This document shows positions 27,843 through 36,660 of a DNA stretch of 64,000 nt, piece after piece (the stretch's first letter is position 1; every line of letters starts with the position of its first letter). Under the pieces are notes generated by a model. That model ran no database searches. It was given only the letters and a program-made list of their open reading frames with translations, and had not been told where the DNA came from. Position numbers and translations under genes: made by a program. Source of the DNA: BD2-11 sp965115885 (lineage in GTDB: Bacteria > Gemmatimonadota > Gemmatimonadetes > Longimicrobiales > Gaopeijiaceae); the NCBI GenBank assembly GCA_965115885.1, contig OZ220479.1, positions 1,984,001 through 2,048,000 of the forward strand, read 5' to 3'.

Positions 27843-30212
27843 CTACCCGCCAAGCACGTTGAACTGCCGGGTGAACTTGACGATCAGGGAGCGGGCCAGC
27901 GGCCCGCTTTCGACGAACCTTCCGCCGTCGCGGTTGAGCCCGGACGGGTAGTCGAAGCCCTGCACGTCGTTGTAGACGACGAACAGGCCGGTTCCCGCGG
28001 TGTTCAGCCAGCCGAAGCGCAGGTTGGCGGACCAGCTGTCCACTTGGTTGGAATACTGCACCAGAGACTGCAGATAGACGCGCGGAGTGAAGAAGTAGCC
28101 GAAGTTCAACCCCAGCAGCACGGTTTCGAACTTTCCTTCGGGCAGATTCACGTCGAAGTAGTTGACGCGCGCCGAGGCGCTGAACGAGGCGTTCGGCCTG
28201 AAGGTGACGGAGCCGTCGCCGCCCCGCCGATTTCCAGAAAGGAAGCTGCCGACGTTGACGCTCGACGACAACGACAGACGGGCGGCCGCGTTCGTGTTGA
28301 AGACCAGGTTCGTCTCCCAGCCCCGGTACGTTCCCTCGGGCACCGACACGTCCGTGCCGCGGATCCCGAACGGCTCGTGGAGGCCCTCCGTGACGAGGTT
28401 CATTCCGGTGTTGATCTGCGCCCCCGAAGGCCACTCCCAGTGCACGTCGACGTGCAGAAAGCCCGATTCCTGGAAATTTCGACCAACGCCGGCCTTGCGG
28501 CTGAAGTAGGTGTTGTACATGACGTGCGGCCGGACCTCGCGAAGCCACGAGGGCCGGATCTTGTACATCGCGAAGGCTTGGTAGTAGCGGTACCCCCGGC
28601 GGGGCAGGAAGCCGACCTCCGGGTTGAACTCCTCCCCGATTTCGCGCATCTGAGCCGAGATCTCGAGATCTCGGCTGGTCCAGCCCGTGGAAAGATCCCA
28701 AGCGTATTCGTTGCTTTCCGTCCCGGGCCCGTCGGTCCTGGAAGTGAAGGCGCTCAGCGTCAGCGCCTCTCCGACGCCCAACGCGCCGTCCACTGCGTAC
28801 GTTCGGTTGAAGTCGCCCTCCACGCCGCCCCGGTTGATCAACAGGCCGCCGACCCGCGAACGGTTGGGCAGCTCCCGGGCGATGCGCGCCACCGAATAGC
28901 TTCGAGCCTCTTGAAGCCCCTCCGCGCCGTCGGTCTCGATGTGCAACAGACCGACGTTCAGCCCCGCCGTCCGCCCGGAAAGCCGCGCGCCTCCCTTGAT
29001 CGGGACCGGCTGACCTTCGGCGATGCCGATGGCGCGGCTGAAGAACAGGTCCGCGCCCCCGCCGCCCACGTTGAAGAACCCGGCGTTCTCGAGGAAGAAC
29101 GGTCGCTTCTCCGGGAAGTTCAGGCGGAAACGGGTGAGGTTGAGCTGCTGATCGTCGACCTCGACCTGGGCGAAGTCGGTGTTGTAGGTGAGATCGAGGG
29201 TCAGACCCTGGGTGACCTGGAACTTCATCTCGCCCCCGACGGCGCCGTCGCGGCCGAAGCCGGTCTGGGCGACGCTGGTGTAGTCGCGCGCCGTCGATCC
29301 CAGCAAGTACGGGGTCGCGGTGGCCAAGCGTTGGAACGGAGGCCTCAGCCCTTCCAAGTCTCCGGCGTAGTTCAGACGATGGAGGTTGAACTCCCGCGGC
29401 ACCGGGGTCCAGAACGACTCCTCGTTCAGGCGTCGGATGCGCCGGGCCACGTTGAAGCCCCAGCTGGTCGCGTCGGCGCCGTAACGGAGCGTGTTGAAGG
29501 GAATGCGGAATTCCGCGTACCAGCCCCGGTCGTCGGTCGTGGTCGCGACCGTCCAGCTGCCGTCCCAGTTCTTGTTGAACCCTCCGCCCGAACCCGACTG
29601 GAAGCGCTGCCGACTGTTGAACCCTCCGCCCTGGAAACGGCCGCCGCCCCGTCCTTCGCTCGCCACCTGCCCGTCGTACTCGATGCCGGTGGGCGTGGTG
29701 CCGAAGACGAACCCGTTCTGGTCGTCGTTGTAGGTGTCCAGCACGAAGACGACGGCGTCGCTCTCGGTCACTTCGAAGTCGCGGATGCGTTCGCCGTAAG
29801 TGATGTTCTCGGGCTGGCTGTCGAACGCCCACACGCCGACGTAGAGCGCTTCCTCGTCGAACACGACCCGAACTTCGGTGCGCTCGCTGGCCGGCTGCCC
29901 GTCCATGGGCTCGCGCTGCGTGAAGCCGGTCATGACCGGGGCCCGTTGCCAGACGTCCTCGACCGGACGGCCGTCGACCAGAGGAGCCTCGGCGACTTCG
30001 GCGGCGGCGGCGGTCGGCGGCGGAACTCCCGCATCCCCGTTGCCGGAACCCGCCTGCGCGTTCTGGGCGGCCAGCGATTCGGTCGCCGGAAACGCCGCGA
30101 CAACGAGGGCGAGGACGAAAACGGAACGGCGCCCCGCGTGCGCGGAGAGAGAAAGCGCGCGCGTTCCTCCGGAATTTCGCGCCGCCGCCGCCCCGCGCCC
30201 GTCTTCAGCCAT
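27843..30212 (-). CDS. CBM9-like/DUF5916 outer-membrane beta-barrel protein, paralogue 1
   Basis: The 789-aa protein has a signal peptide (RRSVFVLALVVAAFPATESL). An N-terminal CBM9-like sandwich covers ~75-260, starting LVDGRPVEDVWQRAPVMTGF and continuing EVRVVFDEEALYVGVWAFDS. The DUF5916 region follows, with QVEVDDQQLNLTRFRLNFPE then KRPFFLENAGFF, and a C-terminal series of amphipathic strands ending in a typical outer-membrane motif, SLIVKFTRQFNVLGG. The ATG at 30212 overlaps the doxX stop by 8 bp. Positions 29040-29930 are nearly identical to paralogue 2. A role in binding or uptake at the outer membrane is inferred from the fold only. Confidence 0.88.
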   Translation of the reverse strand: MAEDGRGAAAARNSGGTRALSLSAHAGRRSVFVLALVVAAFPATESLAAQNAQAGSGNGDAGVPPPTAAAAEVAEAPLVDGRPVEDVWQRAPVMTGFTQREPMDGQPASERTEVRVVFDEEALYVGVWAFDSQPENITYGERIRDFEVTESDAVVFVLDTYNDDQNGFVFGTTPTGIEYDGQVASEGRGGGRFQGGGFNSRQRFQSGSGGGFNKNWDGSWTVATTTDDRGWYAEFRIPFNTLRYGADATSWGFNVARRIRRLNEESFWTPVPREFNLHRLNYAGDLEGLRPPFQRLATATPYLLGSTARDYTSVAQTGFGRDGAVGGEMKFQVTQGLTLDLTYNTDFAQVEVDDQQLNLTRFRLNFPEKRPFFLENAGFFNVGGGGADLFFSRAIGIAEGQPVPIKGGARLSGRTAGLNVGLLHIETDGAEGLQEARSYSVARIARELPNRSRVGGLLINRGGVEGDFNRTYAVDGALGVGEALTLSAFTSRTDGPGTESNEYAWDLSTGWTSRDLEISAQMREIGEEFNPEVGFLPRRGYRYYQAFAMYKIRPSWLREVRPHVMYNTYFSRKAGVGRNFQESGFLHVDVHWEWPSGAQINTGMNLVTEGLHEPFGIRGTDVSVPEGTYRGWETNLVFNTNAAARLSLSSSVNVGSFLSGNRRGGDGSVTFRPNASFSASARVNYFDVNLPEGKFETVLLGLNFGYFFTPRVYLQSLVQYSNQVDSWSANLRFGWLNTAGTGLFVVYNDVQGFDYPSGLNRDGGRFVESGPLARSLIVKFTRQFNVLGG
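29040..29930. repeat. ~890-bp segment nearly identical to 33339-34229
   Basis: The segment lies inside the first DUF5916 gene and matches the second at a constant offset of ~4299 bp, with only scattered, mostly silent differences. The flanking parts of both genes diverge clearly. Confidence 0.9.
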
Positions 30213-30642
30213 TCTTCATCCCTCCGCGCGGACCCGCTCGCCACGCGTCCAACGAGTACTTGCCCGGACCGTTGGCGAAGAAGAAAAGCCAAGCGAAGCA
30301 GTACAGCGCGGCCAATTCGCCCCCGTTCTCGATCGGCCAGAACCCATTGGGCAGGTGCGCCATGAAGTACGCCACAGCCATCTGTCCGGACAGAAGAAAG
30401 GCCACCGGACGGGTGAACAACCCTGCGGCCAGCAACAACCCTCCCGCGAACTCGAGAATGCCGGCGATGCCGATCAGGCCGAGCAACCCCTCCACTCTGT
30501 CCCCGCCGAGCGCGCCGAACAGTTTTTGGACCCCGTGCTGCGTGAACAGCAACGCGGCCACGATCCGGAGCGCGTTCAAAGTCGGCTCGTTGAACCCGCC
30601 GCGGTTCGTGCCGTCCGTGGAAAACGATATCGCGTCGTTCAT
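30205..30642 (-). CDS. DoxX-family membrane protein
   Basis: The 145-aa protein has four membrane helices: LRIVAALLFTQHGVQKLFGA, GIAGILEFAGGLLLAAGLFT, PVAFLLSGQMAVAYFMAHLP and ALYCFAWLFFFANGPGKYSL. The final NGPGKYSLD motif and FTQHGxQKLFG start are typical of the DoxX/DoxD family, often linked to thiol or redox balance. The start chosen is ATG 30642 (MNDAIS), because the longer frame adds only 11 atypical residues. It lies between copD and a DUF5916 gene in one operon. Confidence 0.87.
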   Translation of the reverse strand: MNDAISFSTDGTNRGGFNEPTLNALRIVAALLFTQHGVQKLFGALGGDRVEGLLGLIGIAGILEFAGGLLLAAGLFTRPVAFLLSGQMAVAYFMAHLPNGFWPIENGGELAALYCFAWLFFFANGPGKYSLDAWRAGPRGGMKNG

Positions 30643-30807
30643 GGGATTCCGTGTTCGAGATTCGGGTTGTCGCACGGCGAGGCACGACCGTGCCGCCGGA
30701 TGAGGGACGCGGTGCCGCCTACGACGGACTCGAGGGCACCGCTTGGACTGACCCCGGGCCGAGCTCTTTTGTTGACTCCCCCGTCCGCCTGCGTCGCTGG
30801 AACCGAT

Positions 30808-31692
30808 TCAGCCGCCGAGCGGCGATGTCCGCACCAACAACGCGGTAGCCAGAATGACCAAGCGGGCGACGACCAGCTCTCGGATCGCGTTGCGCCGCAG
30901 CGACCCGGCTCCGCCGACGTCCCGCAGCCGGGGCGCCAGCCGTCTCCAGTTCACGGCACCCAGAACCGCCACCCCGACCGCCAGCGCCATCTTGATCAGC
31001 AGGATCCGCCCGTAACGCGTCGAGACCAGAGCGTGCGGCGACGTCGCGTGAAGCCAGGACGCGAAGACGCCCGTCGCGTCGCAACCAGGAGGGTTGCGGC
31101 GACGAGCGCCACCGGGGGTGTAGCGGGGCACGATTTCGGCGAACAAGGCGCCGCTGCGGCCGGTGCGTCGCCGCTCCCTGCGCTCCGCGGCCAGCACGAA
31201 AACCAGTCCCCCGATCCAGCTCCCCGCAGCGAGAACGTGCAGGATGTCCGCCGGGATCGAGATCCAGCGCATGCTTTCCGTGCCCGCCGCGTGTCCGGTG
31301 AAGGCGGGAAAAGCGCACATCGCCGCCGCCAGCGGAGTCGCGATCCCCCAAGCCGCGCGGCGCACCGTCGACCCTCCGCCGTCGTCGGGTTTCGCCAAGG
31401 CGAAGGCGAGCAACGCGAGGGGCGCCCCGGCCGCCGCCAGCCGCCAGCTCGTGCCCCAGTCCGTCCCCAGAAGCACCGCGGCGTCCTCCGCCCATGGCGC
31501 CAGCGGATCGCGAAAGTCGCGAAGCTGGCGCCAGAAGACGAGCCCGACGTCGGCCACCGCAGTCGTCGCACCCGCGAGCCCCACGTTGCGGGCCGTGGCG
31601 ACCAGGGTGCGCCGACGTCCCGGAACCCGGGGCGCGACGAGCCAGCGGCTGAACGCCGCCCCCCATGAGGTGACGAGCCCGGCGAAGAGCAC
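30808..31692 (-). CDS. copD: CopD-family copper resistance/uptake membrane protein
   Basis: This is a multi-pass inner-membrane protein, with about eight helices, that acts with the periplasmic copper carrier CopC. Key His-containing segments are AFPAFTGHAAGTESMRWISI followed by PADILHVLAAGSWIGGLVFV, the classic CopD haem-like/copper histidines. The GTG at 31692 is the first standard start in frame (294 aa) but cuts into the first helix, because in-frame sequence IADAFVGW precedes it. A strong AGGAGG at 31737-31742 points to a start near 31728, where the codon is GTT. Either a non-standard start or a sequence error is possible. It is immediately after copC. Confidence 0.85.
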   Translation of the reverse strand: MLFAGLVTSWGAAFSRWLVAPRVPGRRRTLVATARNVGLAGATTAVADVGLVFWRQLRDFRDPLAPWAEDAAVLLGTDWGTSWRLAAAGAPLALLAFALAKPDDGGGSTVRRAAWGIATPLAAAMCAFPAFTGHAAGTESMRWISIPADILHVLAAGSWIGGLVFVLAAERRERRRTGRSGALFAEIVPRYTPGGARRRNPPGCDATGVFASWLHATSPHALVSTRYGRILLIKMALAVGVAVLGAVNWRRLAPRLRDVGGAGSLRRNAIRELVVARLVILATALLVRTSPLGG

Positions 31693-31736
31693 CCAGCCGA
31701 CGAATGCGTCGGCGATCGACGGAAGAACGGAACCGA

Positions 31737-31742
31737 CCTCCT
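31737..31742 (-). promoter_or_regulatory. Ribosome binding site for copD that conflicts with its first standard start codon
   Basis: AGGAGG on the minus strand lies 44 nt upstream of the first usable GTG but 8 nt upstream of a GTT codon in the copD frame at 31728. The hydrophobic first helix is complete only if translation begins near 31728. Confidence 0.5.
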
Positions 31743-31752
31743 GCCGTGGATC

Positions 31753-32148
31753 CTATGCAATCTCCACCGCAAAGGGAATTTCGCCCCGCACGACATGGCC
31801 GTCGGCGGCCATCGCCCGCCAGACGACCCTGTAGTCGCCTTGGCCGAGCGTCCGCCCGACCGCCACGCTGTACACCTTGCCGTCTCCGGGATCGGGAATC
31901 GCCGGACCGGTATCCACCGCCGCGTCGTCGGCCATCAGCCGCACGGACATGGAATTGTCCTGCGGTGCCTGCGTGAACCACAGGCGCACCTCCTCGGGGG
32001 GAGGAACGGTCGCCTCGGCCGCGGGCTCCGACTTGCTCAGCGCGAAGTGAACCGCGGGACGAGCGTACGCGCCTGCCGACGCGAATCCCGCCAGCGCCAG
32101 CGCCGCGCAGCGTGCCAGAGTCGTCGGGGTCGAGCGTCCGCGTCGCAT
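31753..32148 (-). CDS. copC: CopC-domain periplasmic copper-binding protein
   Basis: The 131-aa protein has a signal peptide (LARCAALALAGFASAGAYAR) and a cupredoxin-like CopC sandwich. The mature start VHFALSKSEPAAEATVPPPE fits the family pattern H-x-x-L-x-x-S-x-P-x-x-x-x. Further conserved parts are VRLWFTQAP, the LGQGDYRVVWRAMAADGHVV core with the copper-ligand region DGH, and the end RGEIPFAVEIA. It delivers Cu(II) to CopD. The ATG at 32148 is 1 bp after the stop of the DUF5916 gene, whose last codons supply its GGGAGGA ribosome site. Confidence 0.9.
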   Translation of the reverse strand: MRRGRSTPTTLARCAALALAGFASAGAYARPAVHFALSKSEPAAEATVPPPEEVRLWFTQAPQDNSMSVRLMADDAAVDTGPAIPDPGDGKVYSVAVGRTLGQGDYRVVWRAMAADGHVVRGEIPFAVEIA

Positions 32149-32149
32149 T

Positions 32150-34432
32150 CTATCCTCCCAAGACGTTGAATTGCCGCGTGAATTTGACGATGAGGGAGCG
32201 CGCCAGCGGCGCCCGGTCGTAGAAGCGCCCGGCGCCGTCCTCCAGAAAACGGATCTCCTGGACGTCGTTGTACACGACGAACAGGCCGGTTCCCGCCGTG
32301 TTCAGCCAGCCGAAACGAAGATTCGCGGACCAGTTGTCCAGCTGGTTGGAGTATTGCACCAGCGACTGGAGGTAGATGCGCGGGGTGAAGAAATAGCCGA
32401 AGTTCATCCCCAGCAGCACGGTCTCGAAGCTCCCCTCGGGCAGGCTCACGTCGTAGTAGGTGGTGCGCGCCGAAGTGCTGAACGACGCGTTCGGCCGAAA
32501 GGTGACCGACCCGGATCCACCCCAGCGGCTGCCGGACAGGAAGCTGCCGAAGTTGATCCGCGAGGTCATCGACAGGCGGGCGGCCGCGTTGCTGTTGAAG
32601 ACCAACTGGGATTCCCAGCCGCTGTAGGTGCCTACGGGGACCGTCACGTCGGTGCCGCTGACCGTGAAGGGTTCGTAGATGCCTTCGGTGACCAAGTTGG
32701 CGCCCGTGTGGATCTGCGCCCCCGAGGGCCACTCCCAGTGCGAGTCGACATGCAGCCGGGCGGACTCCTGGAACCCCTCCTCGACCCCGCTCTTGCGGCT
32801 GTTGTAGGTGAACCAGGAGACGTGCGGCCGGATTTCGCGAAGCCACGAGGGCCGGATCTTGTACATGGCGTAGTACTGGTAGTACCGGTACCCGCGGCGC
32901 GGCAGAAAGCCGACCTCCGGGTTGAAGCTCTCGCCGATCTCGCGGACTTGGCCCGTCAGCGTGAAGCTCCGCGTGTTCAGGTTTCCGGAGAAATCCCAAG
33001 CGTACTCGTCGGCGCCGACTTGCGGGTCGTCGGTCCTCGCGAGGAAGGTGCCGAAGGTGACCGCCTCGCCCACGCCCACCGAGGCGTCCACCGCCTGGGT
33101 TCGGTTGAAGTCGCCTTCGGGCCCGCCCTTGTTGATGAATAGGCCCCCGACCCGCGAACGATTGGGCAGCTCCCGGGCGATGCGGACAACCGAGTATCCG
33201 TGGGCATCGGCCCCGAGGTCGTCGTCGTCGCCGGTTTCGATGTGCAACAGACCGACGTTCAGTCCCGCCGTCCGGCCCGAAAGCCGCGCCCCCCCTTTGA
33301 TCGGCACGGGCCGGCCCTCGTGGATGCCTATCGCGCGACTGAAGAACAGGTCCGCGCCCCCGCCGCCCACGTTGAAGAACCCGGCGTTCTCGAGGAAGAA
33401 CGGTCGCTTCTCCGGGAAGTTCAGGCGGAAGCGGGTGAGGTTGAGCTGCTGATCGTCGACCTCGACCTGGGCGAAATCGGTGTTGTAGGTGAGATCGAGA
33501 GTCAGACCCTGGGTGACCTGGAACTTCACCTCGCCCCCGACGGCGCCGTCGCGGCCGAAGCCGGTCTGGGCGACGCTGGTGTAGTCGCGCGCCGTCGATC
33601 CCAGCAAGTACGGGGTCGCGGTGGCCAAGCGTTGGAACGGAGGCCTCAGCCCTTCCAAGTCTCCGGCGTAGTTCAGACGATGGAGGTTGAACTCCCGCGG
33701 CACCGGGGTCCAGAACGACTCCTCGTTCAGGCGTCGGATGCGCCGGGCCACGTTGAAGCCCCAGCTGGTCGCGTCGGCGCCGTAACGGAGCGTGTTGAAG
33801 GGAATGCGGAATTCCGCGTACCAGCCCCGGTCGTCGGTCGTGGTCGCGACCGTCCAGCTGCCGTCCCAGTTCTTGTTGAACCCTCCGCCCGAACCCGACT
33901 GGAAGCGTTGCCGACTGTTGAACCCCCCGCCCTGGAAACGGCCGCCGCCCCGTCCTTCGTTCGCCACCTGTCCGTCGTACTCGATGCCGGTGGGCGTGGT
34001 GCCGAAGACGAACCCGTTCTGATCGTCGTTGTAGGTGTCCAGCACGAACAGGACGGCGTCGCTTTGGCTCACTTCGTAGTCGCGGATGCGTTCGCCGTAG
34101 GTGATGTTCTCGGGCTGGCTGTCGAACGCCCACACGCCGACGTAGAGCGCTTCCTCGTCGAACACGACCCGAACTTCGGTGCGCTCGCTGGCCGGCTGCC
34201 CGTCCATGGGCTCGCGCTGCGTGAAGTCGGTCATCGCGGAAGCCTGCCGCCATGCCGCTTCGTCGAGAAAGCCGTCGACGCTCGGGCTTTCCGCGACCTC
34301 GGTGGCGGTCGCGACCGCCGGGAAGGACCCGTTTGCGGCTCCGTTCGCGGGTTCCGACTGCGAGTTCTGAGCGAGCAACGGGCTAGCGGCCAAAAGGGCC
34401 GGGACGCAGGAAAGAGCGAGACGGAATTTCAT
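32150..34432 (-). CDS. CBM9-like/DUF5916 outer-membrane beta-barrel protein, paralogue 2
   Basis: The 760-aa protein has signal peptide MKFRLALSCVPALLAASPLL with cleavage near AQ-NS, a CBM9-like domain starting SPSVDGFLDEAAWRQASAMT, then the same DUF5916 core and barrel as paralogue 1, ending SLIVKFTRQFNVLGG. It is first in the operon with copC, copD, doxX and paralogue 1. The Shine-Dalgarno AGGGGA lies directly against the target duplication of a MITE. Positions 33339-34229 are a near copy of paralogue 1, whereas the C-terminal halves differ at many residues. The ligand is unknown; pairing with copper genes hints at, but does not prove, a metal-related role. Confidence 0.88.
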   Translation of the reverse strand: MKFRLALSCVPALLAASPLLAQNSQSEPANGAANGSFPAVATATEVAESPSVDGFLDEAAWRQASAMTDFTQREPMDGQPASERTEVRVVFDEEALYVGVWAFDSQPENITYGERIRDYEVSQSDAVLFVLDTYNDDQNGFVFGTTPTGIEYDGQVANEGRGGGRFQGGGFNSRQRFQSGSGGGFNKNWDGSWTVATTTDDRGWYAEFRIPFNTLRYGADATSWGFNVARRIRRLNEESFWTPVPREFNLHRLNYAGDLEGLRPPFQRLATATPYLLGSTARDYTSVAQTGFGRDGAVGGEVKFQVTQGLTLDLTYNTDFAQVEVDDQQLNLTRFRLNFPEKRPFFLENAGFFNVGGGGADLFFSRAIGIHEGRPVPIKGGARLSGRTAGLNVGLLHIETGDDDDLGADAHGYSVVRIARELPNRSRVGGLFINKGGPEGDFNRTQAVDASVGVGEAVTFGTFLARTDDPQVGADEYAWDFSGNLNTRSFTLTGQVREIGESFNPEVGFLPRRGYRYYQYYAMYKIRPSWLREIRPHVSWFTYNSRKSGVEEGFQESARLHVDSHWEWPSGAQIHTGANLVTEGIYEPFTVSGTDVTVPVGTYSGWESQLVFNSNAAARLSMTSRINFGSFLSGSRWGGSGSVTFRPNASFSTSARTTYYDVSLPEGSFETVLLGMNFGYFFTPRIYLQSLVQYSNQLDNWSANLRFGWLNTAGTGLFVVYNDVQEIRFLEDGAGRFYDRAPLARSLIVKFTRQFNVLGG
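33339..34229. repeat. ~890-bp segment nearly identical to 29040-29930
   Basis: This is the partner of the repeat in paralogue 1. Among the few differences are M/V and S/N changes; the rest are third-position changes. The abrupt borders indicate recombination rather than slow divergence. Confidence 0.9.
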
Positions 34433-34445
34433 GGCGTTCCCCTAA

Positions 34446-34633
34446 CAGTCCGTGGAGAAAATGGGATGCCCAGGCATCAGGTGAGCGAGTGGCTCCAAGA
34501 TGGCCAAAATCACGGATTTCGGGGGCCGAAAGCCGCAAATTTGGCCTCCAAACCCGTGAATTTGGGCTTTTCTGGCACTCTTCAGTCCCAATTTCGCCAA
34601 TCTCCGGAAGCGCTCGACTTTATCCACGGGCTG
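34446..34633. mobile_element. 188-bp MITE with 4-bp target duplication
   Basis: The ends CAGTCCGTGGAGAAA (34446-34460) and TTTATCCACGGGCTG (34619-34633) form a 15-bp terminal inverted repeat with 13 matches. CTAA occurs directly outside both ends (34442-34445 and 34634-34637), as a target duplication of the YTAR type known for IS5-group elements. The body is less GC-rich than its surroundings and has no credible gene. The left end abuts the ribosome site of the DUF5916/copper operon. Confidence 0.8.
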
Positions 34634-34747
34634 CTAACAGGGTTCGGTGGCGGCGCATTCCTTCTGGAGTTTCGCGCAAGCACCCTCCGTTCGCCAGAAA
34701 ACGGACGCGTGGCGCGCGGGCGCGGATCCCGCCTTCCCGGGGTCTCC

Positions 34748-36061
34748 TCATCGGGAAGCGTGCCGCGCTACGTGGACAACCGAAGGCACCAGAACGCTCA
34801 CCGCGGCGACCCGTCCGGCCAGCGACGCTCCGGCCGCGGCGGCGACGCCCACCCATCCGAACGCCTGGACCAGCAACGGGAAACCCACCGCGATGCACGT
34901 CACCTCGGTGGCGGTCGCGAGGGTCACGGGCCGGGTGTGGCGGCCTTTGATGAGAATCCCCCGCTGGAGGGAAAGGAGCGCCGACAGAAACGGCAGAGGG
35001 ACGAAGAGGACGGTGGGCAGGACAGCGAAGGAGGCCAACTCGGGGGCGAGGCCGGAAACGGTCTCGAACCAGACGCCGGAGAAGGGGGTGAGCCCGAAGA
35101 CGGCGAGACAACCGGTGGTCGCGAGCCCCAGCGAAACGGTGAACGTGCGCAACGGGCGAAGCTGCTCCTGCCGCTCGCCCAACAGAGCGATGGCGACTTC
35201 CTGGTGGGCCAAGCACACCGCACGGAAGAGGAAGGCGAGCGCGCCCACCACCGGAAAGACGGCCAGCGATTCGACCGGCGCGGGCGCGCGGCCCATGAAG
35301 AAGGTGAGCAACGGCTGGGCCGCGAAGCCGAGCAGCGAGGTGAGGGCGAGCGGGTAGTAGAAACGGACGACGACCGCGTAGTCGAGCGCTCCGGAACCGG
35401 CCGCCGGAGCGCGGGCGAGGACGCGCGCCACCGAACCGCGCGCCATCCAGCGGCTCGCCGCGGCCTCGATGCACACTCCCGCGCTCATGGCGCCGGCCGC
35501 AACCAGCGTGCCCGGGACCCCCAGCCGGGAGAGCGTCGCGGCGGTCAGCGCGATGGCGGCGACGCGCGTCACCGTCCCGACGGCCACCAGGCGCGGGCGC
35601 CCGTCTCGAATCAGCAGGCCTTGGTAGAAGCGCCGGTACCCGATGGCCGCAGGCCAAGGCACCAGCAACCAGAGGGCGTCCTCAACGAGCAGCGCCACTT
35701 CCTGCGGAAGCGCGAGCACTCTCAGCGCGACGAGGTCGAACGCCGGAGGCGACAGCACGAACAGAAGCGCGACGGTGGTGCCCGCGCTCAGCAGGAAAGC
35801 GAAGCGGCGCAGCGTGCGGAAGCTGTGCGCGTCCTCGGCAAGAGCCGTGGATGCGGTCATCAGCATCACCACCGGGGACTCCGCCAGCATCGCGATGGCG
35901 AAGGCCACTCCGTAGGCCGCGAGGTTGATCTTGGCCTCGGGAAGCCGGGCGATGACCGCGGCGAGGAAGGGCCCCTCCACCGCCATCATCAGCCATGTGG
36001 CGGCCAAGGGCGCCCAGAACAGCAAGATGGACCGCTGGGTGAGCGGCGCGGAAACGCTCAA
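34748..36061 (-). CDS. MATE-like multidrug/flippase-type membrane transporter
   Basis: The 437-aa protein has about twelve membrane helices, e.g. TQRSILLFWAPLAATWLMMA, FAIAMLAESPVVMLMTASTA and LLTFFMGRAPAPVESLAVFP. The arrangement and the first helix (FWAPLAATWLMM then EGPFLAAVIARLPE) resemble MATE/MOP-superfamily flippases. The likely start is TTG at 36061, which overlaps the leuD stop (TTGA); upstream frame is antisense-like shadow. It is the last gene of the branched-chain amino-acid operon. An amino-acid exporter or a lipid-linked substrate flippase are both possible; no substrate motif is seen. Confidence 0.75.
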   Translation of the reverse strand: MSVSAPLTQRSILLFWAPLAATWLMMAVEGPFLAAVIARLPEAKINLAAYGVAFAIAMLAESPVVMLMTASTALAEDAHSFRTLRRFAFLLSAGTTVALLFVLSPPAFDLVALRVLALPQEVALLVEDALWLLVPWPAAIGYRRFYQGLLIRDGRPRLVAVGTVTRVAAIALTAATLSRLGVPGTLVAAGAMSAGVCIEAAASRWMARGSVARVLARAPAAGSGALDYAVVVRFYYPLALTSLLGFAAQPLLTFFMGRAPAPVESLAVFPVVGALAFLFRAVCLAHQEVAIALLGERQEQLRPLRTFTVSLGLATTGCLAVFGLTPFSGVWFETVSGLAPELASFAVLPTVLFVPLPFLSALLSLQRGILIKGRHTRPVTLATATEVTCIAVGFPLLVQAFGWVGVAAAAGASLAGRVAAVSVLVPSVVHVARHASR

Positions 36062-36660
36062 CGGGTTTCGAAGCGGGTGATCTCGCGTTCGTGGCGTAGC
36101 GTGAGGCCGATTTCGTCGATGCCCTCGAGCAGGCAACGGCGGCGGAACCCGTCGATTCGGAAGCCGAGGCTCCATCCGGCGGCGTCGGCCACGGTGCACG
36201 CTTCCAGGTCGACGGTCAGCGCGTAGCCCGGGCGCTCGGCCGCGCGGGCCAGCACCCCGGCAACCTCTTCTCCGGGCAGAGGCAGAGGCAGGATGCCGTT
36301 CCGGTAGCAGTTGGCCCGGAAGATGTCCGCGAAGCTGGGGGCGATCACGACCCGGAAGCCGTGGTCGGCGATCGACCAAGCGGCGTGTTCGCGCGAGGAA
36401 CCGCAACCGAAGTTGCGGCCCGCCGCGAGAATGGTCGCTCCGGCGTACCCCGGCTGGTTGAGGACGAAGTCGGCGCGGGGGGAGCCGTCGGGGCGGAACC
36501 GCCAGTCGTGGAAGAGGAAACGGCCGTATCCGGTGCGCTCGACGCGCTTCAGGAACTGCTTGGGGACGATCTGGTCGGTGTCCACGTCGGCGCGGTCGAG
36601 GGGCGCCACGACGCCCTCGACGCGGCGGAGCGGCTGGACGGCGGGACCGGTGGCGCTCAC
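36058..36660 (-). CDS. leuD: 3-isopropylmalate dehydratase small subunit
   Basis: LeuD forms the isomerase with LeuC that converts 2- to 3-isopropylmalate. The 200-aa product contains LDRADVDTDQIVPKQFLKRV, the aconitase swivel signature ILAAGRNFGCGSSREHAAWS and FADIFRANCYRNGILPLPLP. The GTG start at 36660 overlaps the leuC stop (GTGA). The length is normal for the bacterial small subunit. Confidence 0.95.
   Translation of the reverse strand: MSATGPAVQPLRRVEGVVAPLDRADVDTDQIVPKQFLKRVERTGYGRFLFHDWRFRPDGSPRADFVLNQPGYAGATILAAGRNFGCGSSREHAAWSIADHGFRVVIAPSFADIFRANCYRNGILPLPLPGEEVAGVLARAAERPGYALTVDLEACTVADAAGWSLGFRIDGFRRRCLLEGIDEIGLTLRHEREITRFETR

Noticed and set aside
34442..34627. 61-codon frame within the MITE as a gene
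   Set aside because: It spans both inverted ends, has no ribosome site and no domain.
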